From: Pseudomonas sp. MWU15-20650
GTDB lineage: Bacteria; Pseudomonadota; Gammaproteobacteria; Pseudomonadales; Pseudomonadaceae
Assembly: GCF_023242475.1 (NCBI RefSeq)
Contig: NZ_JALJFG010000002.1
Span: 62,001 to 126,000 of the forward strand
Reading direction: 5' to 3'
Length of the DNA: 64,000 nt
This document shows, piece after piece, positions 48,463-57,800 of this stretch (the stretch's first letter is position 1; each line of letters starts with the position of its first letter). The position numbers and the translations under genes were made by a program. The notes under the pieces are model-generated. The model did not search any database. It saw nothing but the letters and a program-made list of their open reading frames with translations, and was not told where the DNA came from.

Positions 48463-50142
48463 TTACGCCGCCTTCGCTTCCAACTGGCTCAGCGAACGGT
48501 TCAACGCGCTGAACAGTGCCTTGAAGCTGGCGGTGGTGATGTTTTCATCAATACCCACGCCATGCACCGGACGTTCGCCATTCACTCGCAGCTCGATATA
48601 GGCGGCTGCCTTGGCGTTGGTGCCTGCACCAATCGCATGCTCGTTGTAATCCATGATCTCAACCGCCACCGGCAGGCCGGCCACCAAGGCTTCCAGCGCG
48701 CCGTTGCCTTTGCCTTTCCAGTGCAGGTTGGTTTCGCCCTGGCCCTTGCCGGAGACTTCCACTTCGACAAAGCTGTTGCCGTTCTCTTCCTGCAGGCGAT
48801 GGCTGACCAGCGCATACGGGGTGTTGGCTTGCAGGTATTCACGCTGCAGCAAGGCGTAGATTTGCGGTGCGGTCATCTCCAGGCCCACGCGGTCGGTTTC
48901 GGCCTGTACCACTTGGCTGAATTCGATCTGCATGCGGCGCGGCAAGCTGATGTCGTATTCCTGCTCCAGCAGGTAGGCGATACCGCCTTTGCCTGACTGG
49001 CTGTTCACACGGATCACGGCTTCGTAGCTGCGACCGATGTCGGCCGGGTCGATCGGCAAGTACGGCACTTCCCACAGGGCATCGTCTTTCTGCTGGGCAA
49101 AGCCCTTGCGGATTGCGTCCTGGTGGGAGCCGGAGAACGCAGTGTGTACCAGGTCGCCGACGTATGGGTGGCGCGGGTGCACCTGGATCTGGTTGCATTC
49201 TTCGACGACTTTGCGCACCCCGTCGATGTCGGAGAAGTCCAGTTGCGGGTCGAGGCCCTGGGTGTACATGTTCAACGCCACGGTGACCAGGTCGACGTTA
49301 CCGGTACGTTCGCCGTTGCCGAACAGGCAGCCTTCGACGCGGTCGGCGCCGGCCATCAGGCCCAGCTCGGTGGCGGCAACGCCGGTGCCACGGTCGTTGT
49401 GGGTGTGCAGGCTGATGATCACGCTGTCACGACGGTTGATATGGCGACCGAACCATTCGATCTGGTCGGCATAGATGTTCGGCGTGGCACATTCAACAGT
49501 GGCCGGCAGGTTGAGGATCATCTTGTGCTGAGGGGATGGGTTCCACACCTCGATCACTGCATCACAGACGTCCTTGGCAAACTCCAGCTCGGTGGCGCTG
49601 AAGGTTTCCGGGGAGTATTCGAACGTCCACTGGGTCTCCGGCTGCTGGGCGGCGTATTTGACGAACAGCTTGGCCGCGTTGACCGCGATGGCCTTGATGC
49701 CGTCTTTGTCCTGGTTGAACACGATGCGGCGGAACGACGGCGACGTGGCGTTGTACAAGTGCACGATGGCTTTCTTGGCGCCGCGCAGGGATTCGAAGGT
49801 CCGCGCGATCAAGTCTTCACGGCCCTGGGTCAGCACCTGGATGGTGGTGTCCGCGGGGATGTGGTTGTCTTCGATCAGGGTACGCACGAAGTCGAAGTCG
49901 GTTTGCGAAGCCGCTGGGAACGAGGCTTCGATTTCCTTCACGCCAACGGCAACCAGGGTCTTCCAGAAGCGCAGCTTTTTCGCGGCGTCCATCGGCTCGA
50001 TCAGCGACTGGTTGCCATCACGCAGGTCGGAGCTGCACCAGATCGGCGCGGTGGTGATGGTCTTGGAAGGCCAGGTGCGGTCCGGGATATCGATGGTCGG
50101 GAACGCGCGGTACTTCGAAGACGGGTCTTTGAGCATGCTCAT
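48463..50142 (-). CDS. leuA: 2-isopropylmalate synthase
   Basis: A 559-residue LeuA of the longer 'type 2' form. The barrel contains [16 protein letters not shown], the metal-binding [12 protein letters not shown] and [14 protein letters not shown]. The C-terminal regulatory domain for leucine feedback follows from about residue 430. It condenses acetyl-CoA with 2-ketoisovalerate, the first step to leucine. The ATG at 50142 ([14 protein letters not shown]) follows AAGGA. Confidence 0.97.
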   Translation of the reverse strand: MSMLKDPSSKYRAFPTIDIPDRTWPSKTITTAPIWCSSDLRDGNQSLIEPMDAAKKLRFWKTLVAVGVKEIEASFPAASQTDFDFVRTLIEDNHIPADTTIQVLTQGREDLIARTFESLRGAKKAIVHLYNATSPSFRRIVFNQDKDGIKAIAVNAAKLFVKYAAQQPETQWTFEYSPETFSATELEFAKDVCDAVIEVWNPSPQHKMILNLPATVECATPNIYADQIEWFGRHINRRDSVIISLHTHNDRGTGVAATELGLMAGADRVEGCLFGNGERTGNVDLVTVALNMYTQGLDPQLDFSDIDGVRKVVEECNQIQVHPRHPYVGDLVHTAFSGSHQDAIRKGFAQQKDDALWEVPYLPIDPADIGRSYEAVIRVNSQSGKGGIAYLLEQEYDISLPRRMQIEFSQVVQAETDRVGLEMTAPQIYALLQREYLQANTPYALVSHRLQEENGNSFVEVEVSGKGQGETNLHWKGKGNGALEALVAGLPVAVEIMDYNEHAIGAGTNAKAAAYIELRVNGERPVHGVGIDENITTASFKALFSALNRSLSQLEAKAA

Positions 50143-50230
50143 CGGGAAATCCTTGGTTGTAGGGGCCGAGAAAAGGCGGCCTGCCGTAAAACTGTTATTG
50201 GGGACGAAGCTTGGGACGAGGCAGATCGAT

Positions 50231-50308
50231 TCAGCCTGGCAGTCGTGCGCTGACGAGGCACAGGCTGCGGTGCTGGCGGAGCTGAATGAGGGTGTGAGAG
50301 GTTTTCAT
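50231..50308 (-). CDS. Candidate leuA leader peptide (25 aa)
   Basis: Upstream of leuA on the minus strand is a 25-codon ORF starting [15 protein letters not shown] and ending [10 protein letters not shown]. Five residues are leucine, and AGGG sits about nine bases before its ATG at 50308. Position and leucine content suggest a translated leader that senses leucyl-tRNA supply, but I see no convincing terminator/antiterminator pair in the ~90 bases before leuA. Together with the A/T-rich stretch at 50360-50460 it fills the 364-base gap before the next gene. Confidence 0.4.
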   Translation of the reverse strand: MKTSHTLIQLRQHRSLCLVSARLPG

Positions 50309-50339
50309 GCAGTCAACCCTAACCGCGAGATGGGAGGAT

Positions 50340-50506
50340 GGCAAGCAATGGGAGAAAATTGAGAGGATTTCTATTCTATTGCTTTTTTTTGAGTTTTTAT
50401 TGCGGATTTATTCTTGTTTTGTTGTTTTGGTGCTTTTTAGTGTTCTTCTCGCGCAATGGGTGGTCATGCGGCGGTAAGGCCGCATGGTGTTCCTTTCATG
50501 GGAGGG
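50340..50506. other. AT-rich intergenic block with hairpin
   Basis: Between the leuA leader and the toxin-like gene lies a strikingly T-rich (plus-strand) tract, about 50366-50450, unlike the GC-rich surroundings. On the minus strand it is A-rich and could hold the leuA promoter. A perfect hairpin, CATGCGGC/GCCGCATG (50465-50486), lies 21 bases after the toxin-like gene's stop and may terminate it, though no T run follows directly. Confidence 0.5.
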
Positions 50507-53500
50507 TCAGACGGTCAAGGCGTCGATGTTGTAGTCAATGTGAATGTCTCCGCGTGGTTCTGGGATGTTGGTGCCGTGCAGGAACTTCAAGGGTGGAGGG
50601 GCAGTATGAGGAGGCTGACTGGCAAGGCTTGAGCTGCCTTTCAGGCTAGGTGATACGGACACCCCGAGCCCTCCTGTCAACTCTGCAAGACCTGGAACGC
50701 CGCCATAATTATTCATATGCGCCATTCCTACTACCGCCACATATTTTTCTCCAGCGGGGAGTTCTTCCATGATGCGGGCTGCGAAGTAGTTAAACTCGCG
50801 TCGGCGCTCAACGTCCCATGTGGGGTTACGTTGCCAGGCTGCAAGGTCATCCATATGCCAGGTTAATTGTGGGTGTTCGAGTCCTATGACCTTTATTCCG
50901 TGCTTCTGTGCTTCGGCGATGACGTCCTCCATAGTTGGACCGCCACTGAAGTCGGGTAGATAGGTACGTGACGACAGATAGGCCGTATCAGACGCCAGCA
51001 AGGCCGCGTCTTCTACGCCTGGATAACTGCGCAGAAAAATCGCGTTCTCAAGGTAAACGGTGGTTACACCACTGTTTGCAAAGTTTTGCATCTGGTCGAT
51101 CAGCAGTTGAAACGTCACAGGTTCGTCATGTATTTCGCCAAGCACTAAGCCACGTATACCGGGTTGAGACAGAGCGTTTTGTAGGGCCACCTCAGGTGTG
51201 CTATTGGTTGTTATCACCGGTTCGATTGCGCGTGGAGGCGTCGCGTTTGCCAGGCGATTGTTGTAAAAGTTGCGTGCATCACGCCTGAACCATCGCCGTA
51301 TTTGAGTAATGGTCGTGGCGCTCGCGTTAGAAATGTTTTCGGTAGCTGTACCGGAGAGCACTCGGTCCACATACTCAGTTCTGTTCTTTCTGCCACCACC
51401 TGCGCTCCTGCCACCCGGTAATGCATTCAACCGCCACTCCCCGTTCCCAGCCGATTGCAGGGACGCCACGATCCTACTGCCGCGTGGTGCCGTCAGCGGA
51501 GCATTGGGGTCAATGATATTGACCTGCCCACTGCGCGCATGAAATACCGAATCGATCTGATAAACCCTGTTTGAACCGGTACTGTCGGTATAACGCACAT
51601 ACCAATTGTCCCCCACGTTATAAGTGCCATCGGGCCTCAGGCGTTGCCCGCTGATGACCTCGTTGGGCACGGTGTAGGTACTCAGGTCGCGGTTTGGCAG
51701 TGCGGCGGTGGTCGAGGGGCGTGTGGCGACGGTGGTGACGCCGCTGCTGATCGAGGCCGCTGCTGGAGGGGGGGTAATGGGGGCCGGCAGCGCTCTGGGT
51801 CCCGAACGTGCGACGAGTGGACCGGCTTGGCCGGTGGCTCTGAATACCGGCCGCATCGGTGCGGCACGGAGATTGGTAATGCCTGTAGCCGCCAGGCTGA
51901 AGTCACTGTAGATCGTACGCGCCAAGCCTGGTTTTTTGATCAGGTGCGGCAAGATTCTGCTGTTGGCGCGTAGCGCTGTCACACCGGCTTTACCCAGGCG
52001 AACACCTGCGGACACACCTTTGCCGACGAAAGGTATCAGGTCCGTGAAGATCAAGGCCACTTCAATGCCGAACTCGATTTTGTTGAGGGTGGACTGCTTC
52101 GCCACTTCCGCGCTGCTCACCGACTGATGATCCGCTCGGTCGATCACCATCTGTACGTGTTGCTTGTACAGGTGCTCCTGAACATCGCCTTCTATTGGCT
52201 TCAGGCTTGTGGCACTGCCCAACAGCTTGACCGATGAAGTGATGAGTTCGGGGGAGAGCAGCTTCAAGGGGTTGTAGGTAGTGCTTTTAAGGGCGTCCTT
52301 GAATTCGTCGATATCATCTTTACTGACTGGCGATTTTCTTTTTGCGATATAGGATGCCCACTCACCTTTGCTCAGAAGAGCGTTCAAGGCTGAAGAGTCT
52401 GCCACTTCGCGAAAGGTGATGCCGTCGGGAGCTTTGGGGGTGTAAAGCACCAGCGACGCGTCCGTCTGATTGCCGATCACCATCACACCTTGCACCGCCA
52501 GCCCACGGTGGATAAGGCTGTTGGCCACAATGTCTTTTCCATCGACCTGAGGTCGCGTGGCAGGGTCGGGGTGATCCAGTACCGCATCAACCCACTGCGC
52601 TGCACGTTTGACAGTGGTATTTTCGCGGCCGTGTGCCTGGTAGGCGTCGGGATTGAGTTCTGACAAGAACGCCTCCTTGGCCATGCTGTCTTCCAGGCTG
52701 GCCTTCCAGGCTGCGCGCAATTGCGCGGCGCTGCCAACCTCGGTATCAGTTGCCATCTCCTGGTTAAGCAGTTTGGTGTATTCGCCACCGACATCAGCGC
52801 TGTTGACCAGCGTTTTAAGCGCGTCGGTGTCCAGGATCACCGGTTTGCCGTCCGAGTCCAGGACGGGCCGGCCTTGTGTGTCGAGCAGCGCCAAGGTCAT
52901 TTTTACATCGGTAAACTTGCCTCTTTCGATGGCAGGAAAGCCACTGGGATTCTTCAATGCCAAGTCGGTCAGCGAAACGGAGTCCTGTTTGGAATAGAGG
53001 GGCTGGCCAGTACCCCGACCCCCGTGGATACCGGTACGCGTTTGCACCTGTACCCTTAATTGGTCCGCATCGACTTTTGCATTCGGGTATTGCTTCTTGA
53101 TGGCTGCATTCAGCCGGTCGCGCGAGAACTCGCCCAAGGAGGGAATTTTCTCAAGCAACGGAACCAGCGTGCCCAGGCTTTTTTCTTGCTCGTTTTCCAA
53201 ATGCGAAAATACAGCTTCTTGAGCGGGGCTCAGGTTTTTCAACCACTCGGGTTGGTTTTTGTCGGTCAGCTTGGCGTCTCGGGCCAGCATGGCATTGCTG
53301 CCATCGAGCAGATACGACCAGTCTGCGGCATTGTCTATGGCCTTAAGCGATGCGCTGTCGAGCAATGGGGGGGCGCCGTTACCTGGGTTCAGTGCTTTGC
53401 TCAAACCTGCGTTGATTTCTGCATGCTGGCGCCTGAGCATCCAAGGTACGGCTTCTGCCAACACATCCCCGGACGATGGCGAGGCGCTGCGCATCAGGTC

Positions 53501-54661
53501 ATCGCCGGTAAAACCGTCAGCCCGGTTTTGCAGGGCCGGTGGCAGGGTTTGTAACAATAGCTCGGCCTGGGGGCCGCCTTGATCGAGCCGGTCGGCCAAT
53601 GCCTGGCGTGCCTGGGCGGGCGTTGCAAACTCTTCGAACCCTTCGCTGAGTGTGTACAGCACGACGGGGCCATTGGTGTCGTTGAGCGCAAGGGTGCGCC
53701 CATTTGGCCAAGTGGGCGAAGTGGCACTTGAACCGTCGGTCTTGGTGATGAGAAACGCACCCGCCAGCATCGCGCCGCGTTCGGTTTTGTCATCGACCGT
53801 GATGGGGTACACACCCAGGCGAGCACCATTGGCGAATTGTTTTTCCCGGGCTTCCAGGGTGGGGTATCGCAGCGCGTCGTCGATCAGCGCCTTGCTGTCT
53901 GTGCTCAGGGTTTGATCGCTGACGCGCAGGGCGGCCAGGATCGACAATTGGCGTTTGTGCAGAGTCAGCAGTTGATTGAGCGGCGACTCGCGCTTGTTCG
54001 GGTCTTCATGAACCGGGCTGGGGGTGTTCCAGTACTGCTCAATCGCCTGCGGGTACTGCAGGGTGATGCTGCGCGCGATGGTTTGCAATGTGCTTTCGGT
54101 GGTGGCGGGAAACTCCAGATCGTCCGGGCTTTTGCGATGATTGAATCGGGTGAGTATGTCGCGCTCAGGAGGCATCGGTTTAGTGGGGTCAGCCAGGATG
54201 GCTTGAATCATCCTGACCAGGGCGGTCATCAGAGGTTCGGACGACTCCAGTGAGACCTCTTTGCCCTTAATGCGATAACGATTGACGCTCATTGTCTCGA
54301 CATCCAGAGGTCTGACGTCCGGGAAGGCTTGTTCGAGTTGCGCCTGTATGATTGCTTTGAAGCTCGGCTGTTGGTTGTGCAGGCGTTGCATGTCTTCTGT
54401 CAGGAGGTCGTGTTCAACGGTGTAGGCTAACTGTTTGCTCGGTTTGAATTGTTTCTCCAAGCGGGTGTAACGCAACTGGGCGCTGGCTATGCCGGGTGAA
54501 GTGGGTACGGGGGGAGTATCAGGGGCGTAGCTTGGGGCGGGGGTAAGCTCTTGGGTCGTACTGGAAGGTATGGAAGGTATGGAAGGAGAGGCGGTGACTG
54601 CAAAAGTGGTCAGGGTTTCTAGTTCGTGTTGTGCTGCCAACGCTTGGGTAAGAGAGAACAT
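50507..54661 (-). CDS. Large dermonecrotic-toxin-like protein, copy 1
   Basis: A 1384-residue protein without signal peptide. A Ser/Pro-rich leader (about 1-70) precedes a long DUF6543/dermonecrotic-toxin-like region (LLTLHKRQLSILAALRVSD, GARLGVYPITVDDKTERGA). A hydrophobic helical stretch lies near GIEVALIFTDLIPFVGKG, followed by a Thr/Ala/Pro linker and a domain with NEVISGQRLRPDGTYNVGD. The C-terminus has EreA/ChaN-like motifs: LGEIHDEP (H1178), GLEHPQL (H1263) and VVGMAHMNN (H1315). This kind of domain also forms part of Pasteurella multocida toxin. Start: ATG 54661 preferred to a GTG ten codons upstream. Delivery route and target are unknown. Confidence 0.75.
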   Translation of the reverse strand: MFSLTQALAAQHELETLTTFAVTASPSIPSIPSSTTQELTPAPSYAPDTPPVPTSPGIASAQLRYTRLEKQFKPSKQLAYTVEHDLLTEDMQRLHNQQPSFKAIIQAQLEQAFPDVRPLDVETMSVNRYRIKGKEVSLESSEPLMTALVRMIQAILADPTKPMPPERDILTRFNHRKSPDDLEFPATTESTLQTIARSITLQYPQAIEQYWNTPSPVHEDPNKRESPLNQLLTLHKRQLSILAALRVSDQTLSTDSKALIDDALRYPTLEAREKQFANGARLGVYPITVDDKTERGAMLAGAFLITKTDGSSATSPTWPNGRTLALNDTNGPVVLYTLSEGFEEFATPAQARQALADRLDQGGPQAELLLQTLPPALQNRADGFTGDDLMRSASPSSGDVLAEAVPWMLRRQHAEINAGLSKALNPGNGAPPLLDSASLKAIDNAADWSYLLDGSNAMLARDAKLTDKNQPEWLKNLSPAQEAVFSHLENEQEKSLGTLVPLLEKIPSLGEFSRDRLNAAIKKQYPNAKVDADQLRVQVQTRTGIHGGRGTGQPLYSKQDSVSLTDLALKNPSGFPAIERGKFTDVKMTLALLDTQGRPVLDSDGKPVILDTDALKTLVNSADVGGEYTKLLNQEMATDTEVGSAAQLRAAWKASLEDSMAKEAFLSELNPDAYQAHGRENTTVKRAAQWVDAVLDHPDPATRPQVDGKDIVANSLIHRGLAVQGVMVIGNQTDASLVLYTPKAPDGITFREVADSSALNALLSKGEWASYIAKRKSPVSKDDIDEFKDALKSTTYNPLKLLSPELITSSVKLLGSATSLKPIEGDVQEHLYKQHVQMVIDRADHQSVSSAEVAKQSTLNKIEFGIEVALIFTDLIPFVGKGVSAGVRLGKAGVTALRANSRILPHLIKKPGLARTIYSDFSLAATGITNLRAAPMRPVFRATGQAGPLVARSGPRALPAPITPPPAAASISSGVTTVATRPSTTAALPNRDLSTYTVPNEVISGQRLRPDGTYNVGDNWYVRYTDSTGSNRVYQIDSVFHARSGQVNIIDPNAPLTAPRGSRIVASLQSAGNGEWRLNALPGGRSAGGGRKNRTEYVDRVLSGTATENISNASATTITQIRRWFRRDARNFYNNRLANATPPRAIEPVITTNSTPEVALQNALSQPGIRGLVLGEIHDEPVTFQLLIDQMQNFANSGVTTVYLENAIFLRSYPGVEDAALLASDTAYLSSRTYLPDFSGGPTMEDVIAEAQKHGIKVIGLEHPQLTWHMDDLAAWQRNPTWDVERRREFNYFAARIMEELPAGEKYVAVVGMAHMNNYGGVPGLAELTGGLGVSVSPSLKGSSSLASQPPHTAPPPLKFLHGTNIPEPRGDIHIDYNIDALTV

Positions 54662-54849
54662 AGAGTGAGTCTCACGGGTTTGGGATGCCACTGGTCAGGT
54701 CATGCTCATTACGCTCCGTGTAAGTCATGGGATAGGTGAGTGTTGGACGTCGGGTGGTTCCTGCCGAAAATGTAAGGGGTGTGCAATGGTGTGTTTCGAA
54801 TCACGTCCCTTGAGGGATAGATCGTTTTAAGCCGGGCAGGGGGCGGCGT

Positions 54850-54873
54850 GGCGCGCTGATTCAGTCAGCGCGC
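54850..54873 (-). other. Hairpin between the two toxin-like genes
   Basis: GGCGCGCTGA and TCAGCGCGCC form a 10-bp stem 14 bases after the stop of copy 2. No T run follows on the minus strand, so it may be an mRNA-processing or partial-termination site that lowers copy 1 expression. Confidence 0.5.
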
Positions 54874-54887
54874 CGTCGTCAGGTTGA

Positions 54888-57800
54888 TCAAGGCGTTTTG
54901 AGGTAGGGGTCAACGTTCTGGTGAACTTGGTAGTCCCCCACCGTTGCATTTCTGGCGAACCGTTCTTCAGGCGCCGGGCTCGGGCCGGTGTGCTTGACGG
55001 CGGTACTGCTGGCGCCGGGCTTTGCGTCATACACGCCTACGCTGATGGCCCCGGTTTGCTCTGCGATGCCGGGGACACCTTGGGTGGTGTTCATGTGCCG
55101 TCTTCCCACTACGGCGATCCACTTTTGCCCAGGTGGGGTCTGCTGGATGACTTGGCTGGCAAAGTAGTTGAACTCTCGCAGCCGATCAATGGTGTGCGTC
55201 GCGTTAGCGATTTCATCTGATTCAGAGCGGGTTATGTGCATCGTCAGATGTTCATGTTCGAGGCCTACGGTTTTAATGCCATGTTGTTGCGCGGCAGCGA
55301 GCACATCATCGCGTGTAGGCGTGCCGCGTTTATACATTGCATTAGCGGGCTCCTGCAGTACCGTTCCCACCCCCTTGGAGGCATCCCAGTAGGCCCCCTC
55401 CAGGTACAGGGTCGTGACGCCTGACTCTGCGTAAGCCTGCATATTCTTTATCAGCATGAGGTTGGTGGAAATCTGATCGTGTTGCTCTCCAAGCACGATA
55501 CCGTCTGAGACGCGGAGCAGTTCACGTGCCATTTCTCCGGGAGATGTGTTGGCCCCCAGGGCGGGCATGTTCGGGCGAGGTGTTGGGTTTAGCGCCTGAT
55601 GGGCATAGCTCTCATTCATTCCTTCGTTGAACCACCGGTTGGCCCAACGCCTCGAGAAGAAATATTCAGTTAAGTCAGGTTCTTTCCTAAAAAGATGTTC
55701 GGTATAGCTCATTGACCAATCATGGAATTGTCTACGGCGTTTACCGCGCGCGCCACCCGGCAGTTGATTGATGCGCCATTCACCATTGCCCGCCGATTGC
55801 AGGGCGGCCACCGTCCTGCTGCTTCTGGACGCCGTCGCTGGGGCATCAGGATCAATGATGTTGACTTGCCCGCTGCGGGCGTGGAATGCCGAGTCGATCT
55901 GGTAGACCCGGTTTTCTCCGGTACTGTCGGTAAAGCGCACATACCAATTGTCCCCCACGTTGTAAGTGCCGTCGGGTCTTAAGGGGCGGCCACTGATCAC
56001 CTCATTCGGTACGGTGTAGGCGCTCAGGTCCCGGCTTGGGGTTGCGACGGATGTCGAAGGGCGCGTGGCGACGGTGGTTGCGCCGCTGCTGGTGGAGGCG
56101 CTCGCTGGCGCAGGAGTGTGCGGCTTCGGCGTCGTGGTACTGGTGCCTTGGCGTGGCGTCGGTGCGCGCGCCGCAGTCGACGACCTGAATACCGGGCGCA
56201 GTGGGGCGGCACGAACACCTTTGATACCGGCTGTAGCCAGCAGGAAGTCAACGTAGATCGTTTGCGCCAAGCCGGGCTGATTGATCAGCTTGGGCAAGAG
56301 TTTTCTATTGGCGCGCAAAGCGGCTGCAGCGGCTTTACTCAGATGAGCACCGGTTCTTGCGGCTTTGCCGATACCTGGCAAAAACTCCAGGGCTATCATC
56401 CCCACTTCGACGCCAAACATGGCTTTATTGATGAGCGATTGCTTGGCCACTTCCGCACTGCTGACAGAACGATGGTCGGCCTTGTCGACGATCATCTGAA
56501 CGTTCTGCTGATACAGATGATCCTGAACATTACCTGCTATAGGGTTGAGTGCCGAGCCACCGAGCATGACCTTTGTCTTTTTGACCGCTATATCCAGGAT
56601 TTTGTCGGGCGCTAGGGCGGTGAATGGATTGTTGGAGATATCCCTGATTGCTTCGTCGAGTTCAGCGACATCATCTTTGTTGACCGGTGATTTTCTGCTC
56701 GCGATATAGGCTTTCCATTCGGGTGTTGCCAGTAAAGCGTCCATTGCGTTCTGGTCTGCGACCTCACGAAAGGTGACGCCGTCCGGGGCCTGGGGGGTGT
56801 ACAGCACCAGCGCGGAATCAACCGAGTTGCCAATCGCCATGACGCCGTAAACCGGCTGGCCATAGTCGAGCAAGGCATGAGCGACAATGGCTTGTCCATC
56901 GACTTTGGGCCGAGTGGCGGGGTCGGGGTGGTCCAGGATCGCCGCAACCCATTGCGCTGCGCGTTTACTGCTCTTGTCTTCGACGGCCTGCTCTTTATAG
57001 GCCGTAGGGTTGAGCTCTGCGAGAAAAGCCTCTTTCTCCATGGCATCACTCAGGTTGCTTTTCCAGGCCTCACGCAAATTCGACGGGGCGTCAGGTGCCA
57101 GCTCTTTTTTAAGCAGCTTGTCGTATTGGCCCCCAACATCGGCCGTGTTGATCAAGGCTTTGAGCTGTTCATCATTGAGTATGATCGGCTTGCCATTGCT
57201 ACCGAGGATCGGGTCGCCCTTGGTGTCCACCAACGGCAAGGTCAGGGTGAGGGTGGTTTTTTTCTGGATGCTTCTCGGAGCAAAGCCTGTGGGGTTCTGC
57301 AGCGCCAGGTCGGTCAACGACAGTTGTTGTTTTTTCGAGGTTGTTGTTGTGCGGTTACCCAATATTGATGCAGTCAAGTCCGCAAGGACGAAGCCGGTCG
57401 TATTGTCTTGGGTCGTGGTTTCGTCCATCTGAACCGTCAACTTATCGGCATCGATTTGTGCGGTGGGGTACAGCTTTTTAATCGCTTCGTTCATCCGGTC
57501 GCAGGCAAAAGCCGGTAAAGAAGGGATTTTTTGAAGCAATGGCAGCAATGCGTTAGTGCTTTTTTTCTCCGACTGTTCCAGGTTCAGAAAGATGGCCTCT
57601 TGAGCCGGGGTCAGGTTTTTCAGCCACTGCGGCTGCTGCTTTTCGATCAACTTGGCGTTGTAGGCCAGCAGGGCATTGGTGCTGTCGAGCTGGTACGACC
57701 AGTCGGCGGCGTCATCTATGGCCTGGGCTGACGTCGGGTCCATCAGGGCGTTAGCCGGGGTGGTGGCTTTCAGTGTTTCAGTGAGTTTCTCCTGTATTTC

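Noticed and set aside
49123..50253. 376-codon plus-strand frame opposite leuA
   Set aside because: Shadow of leuA; no independent start signals.
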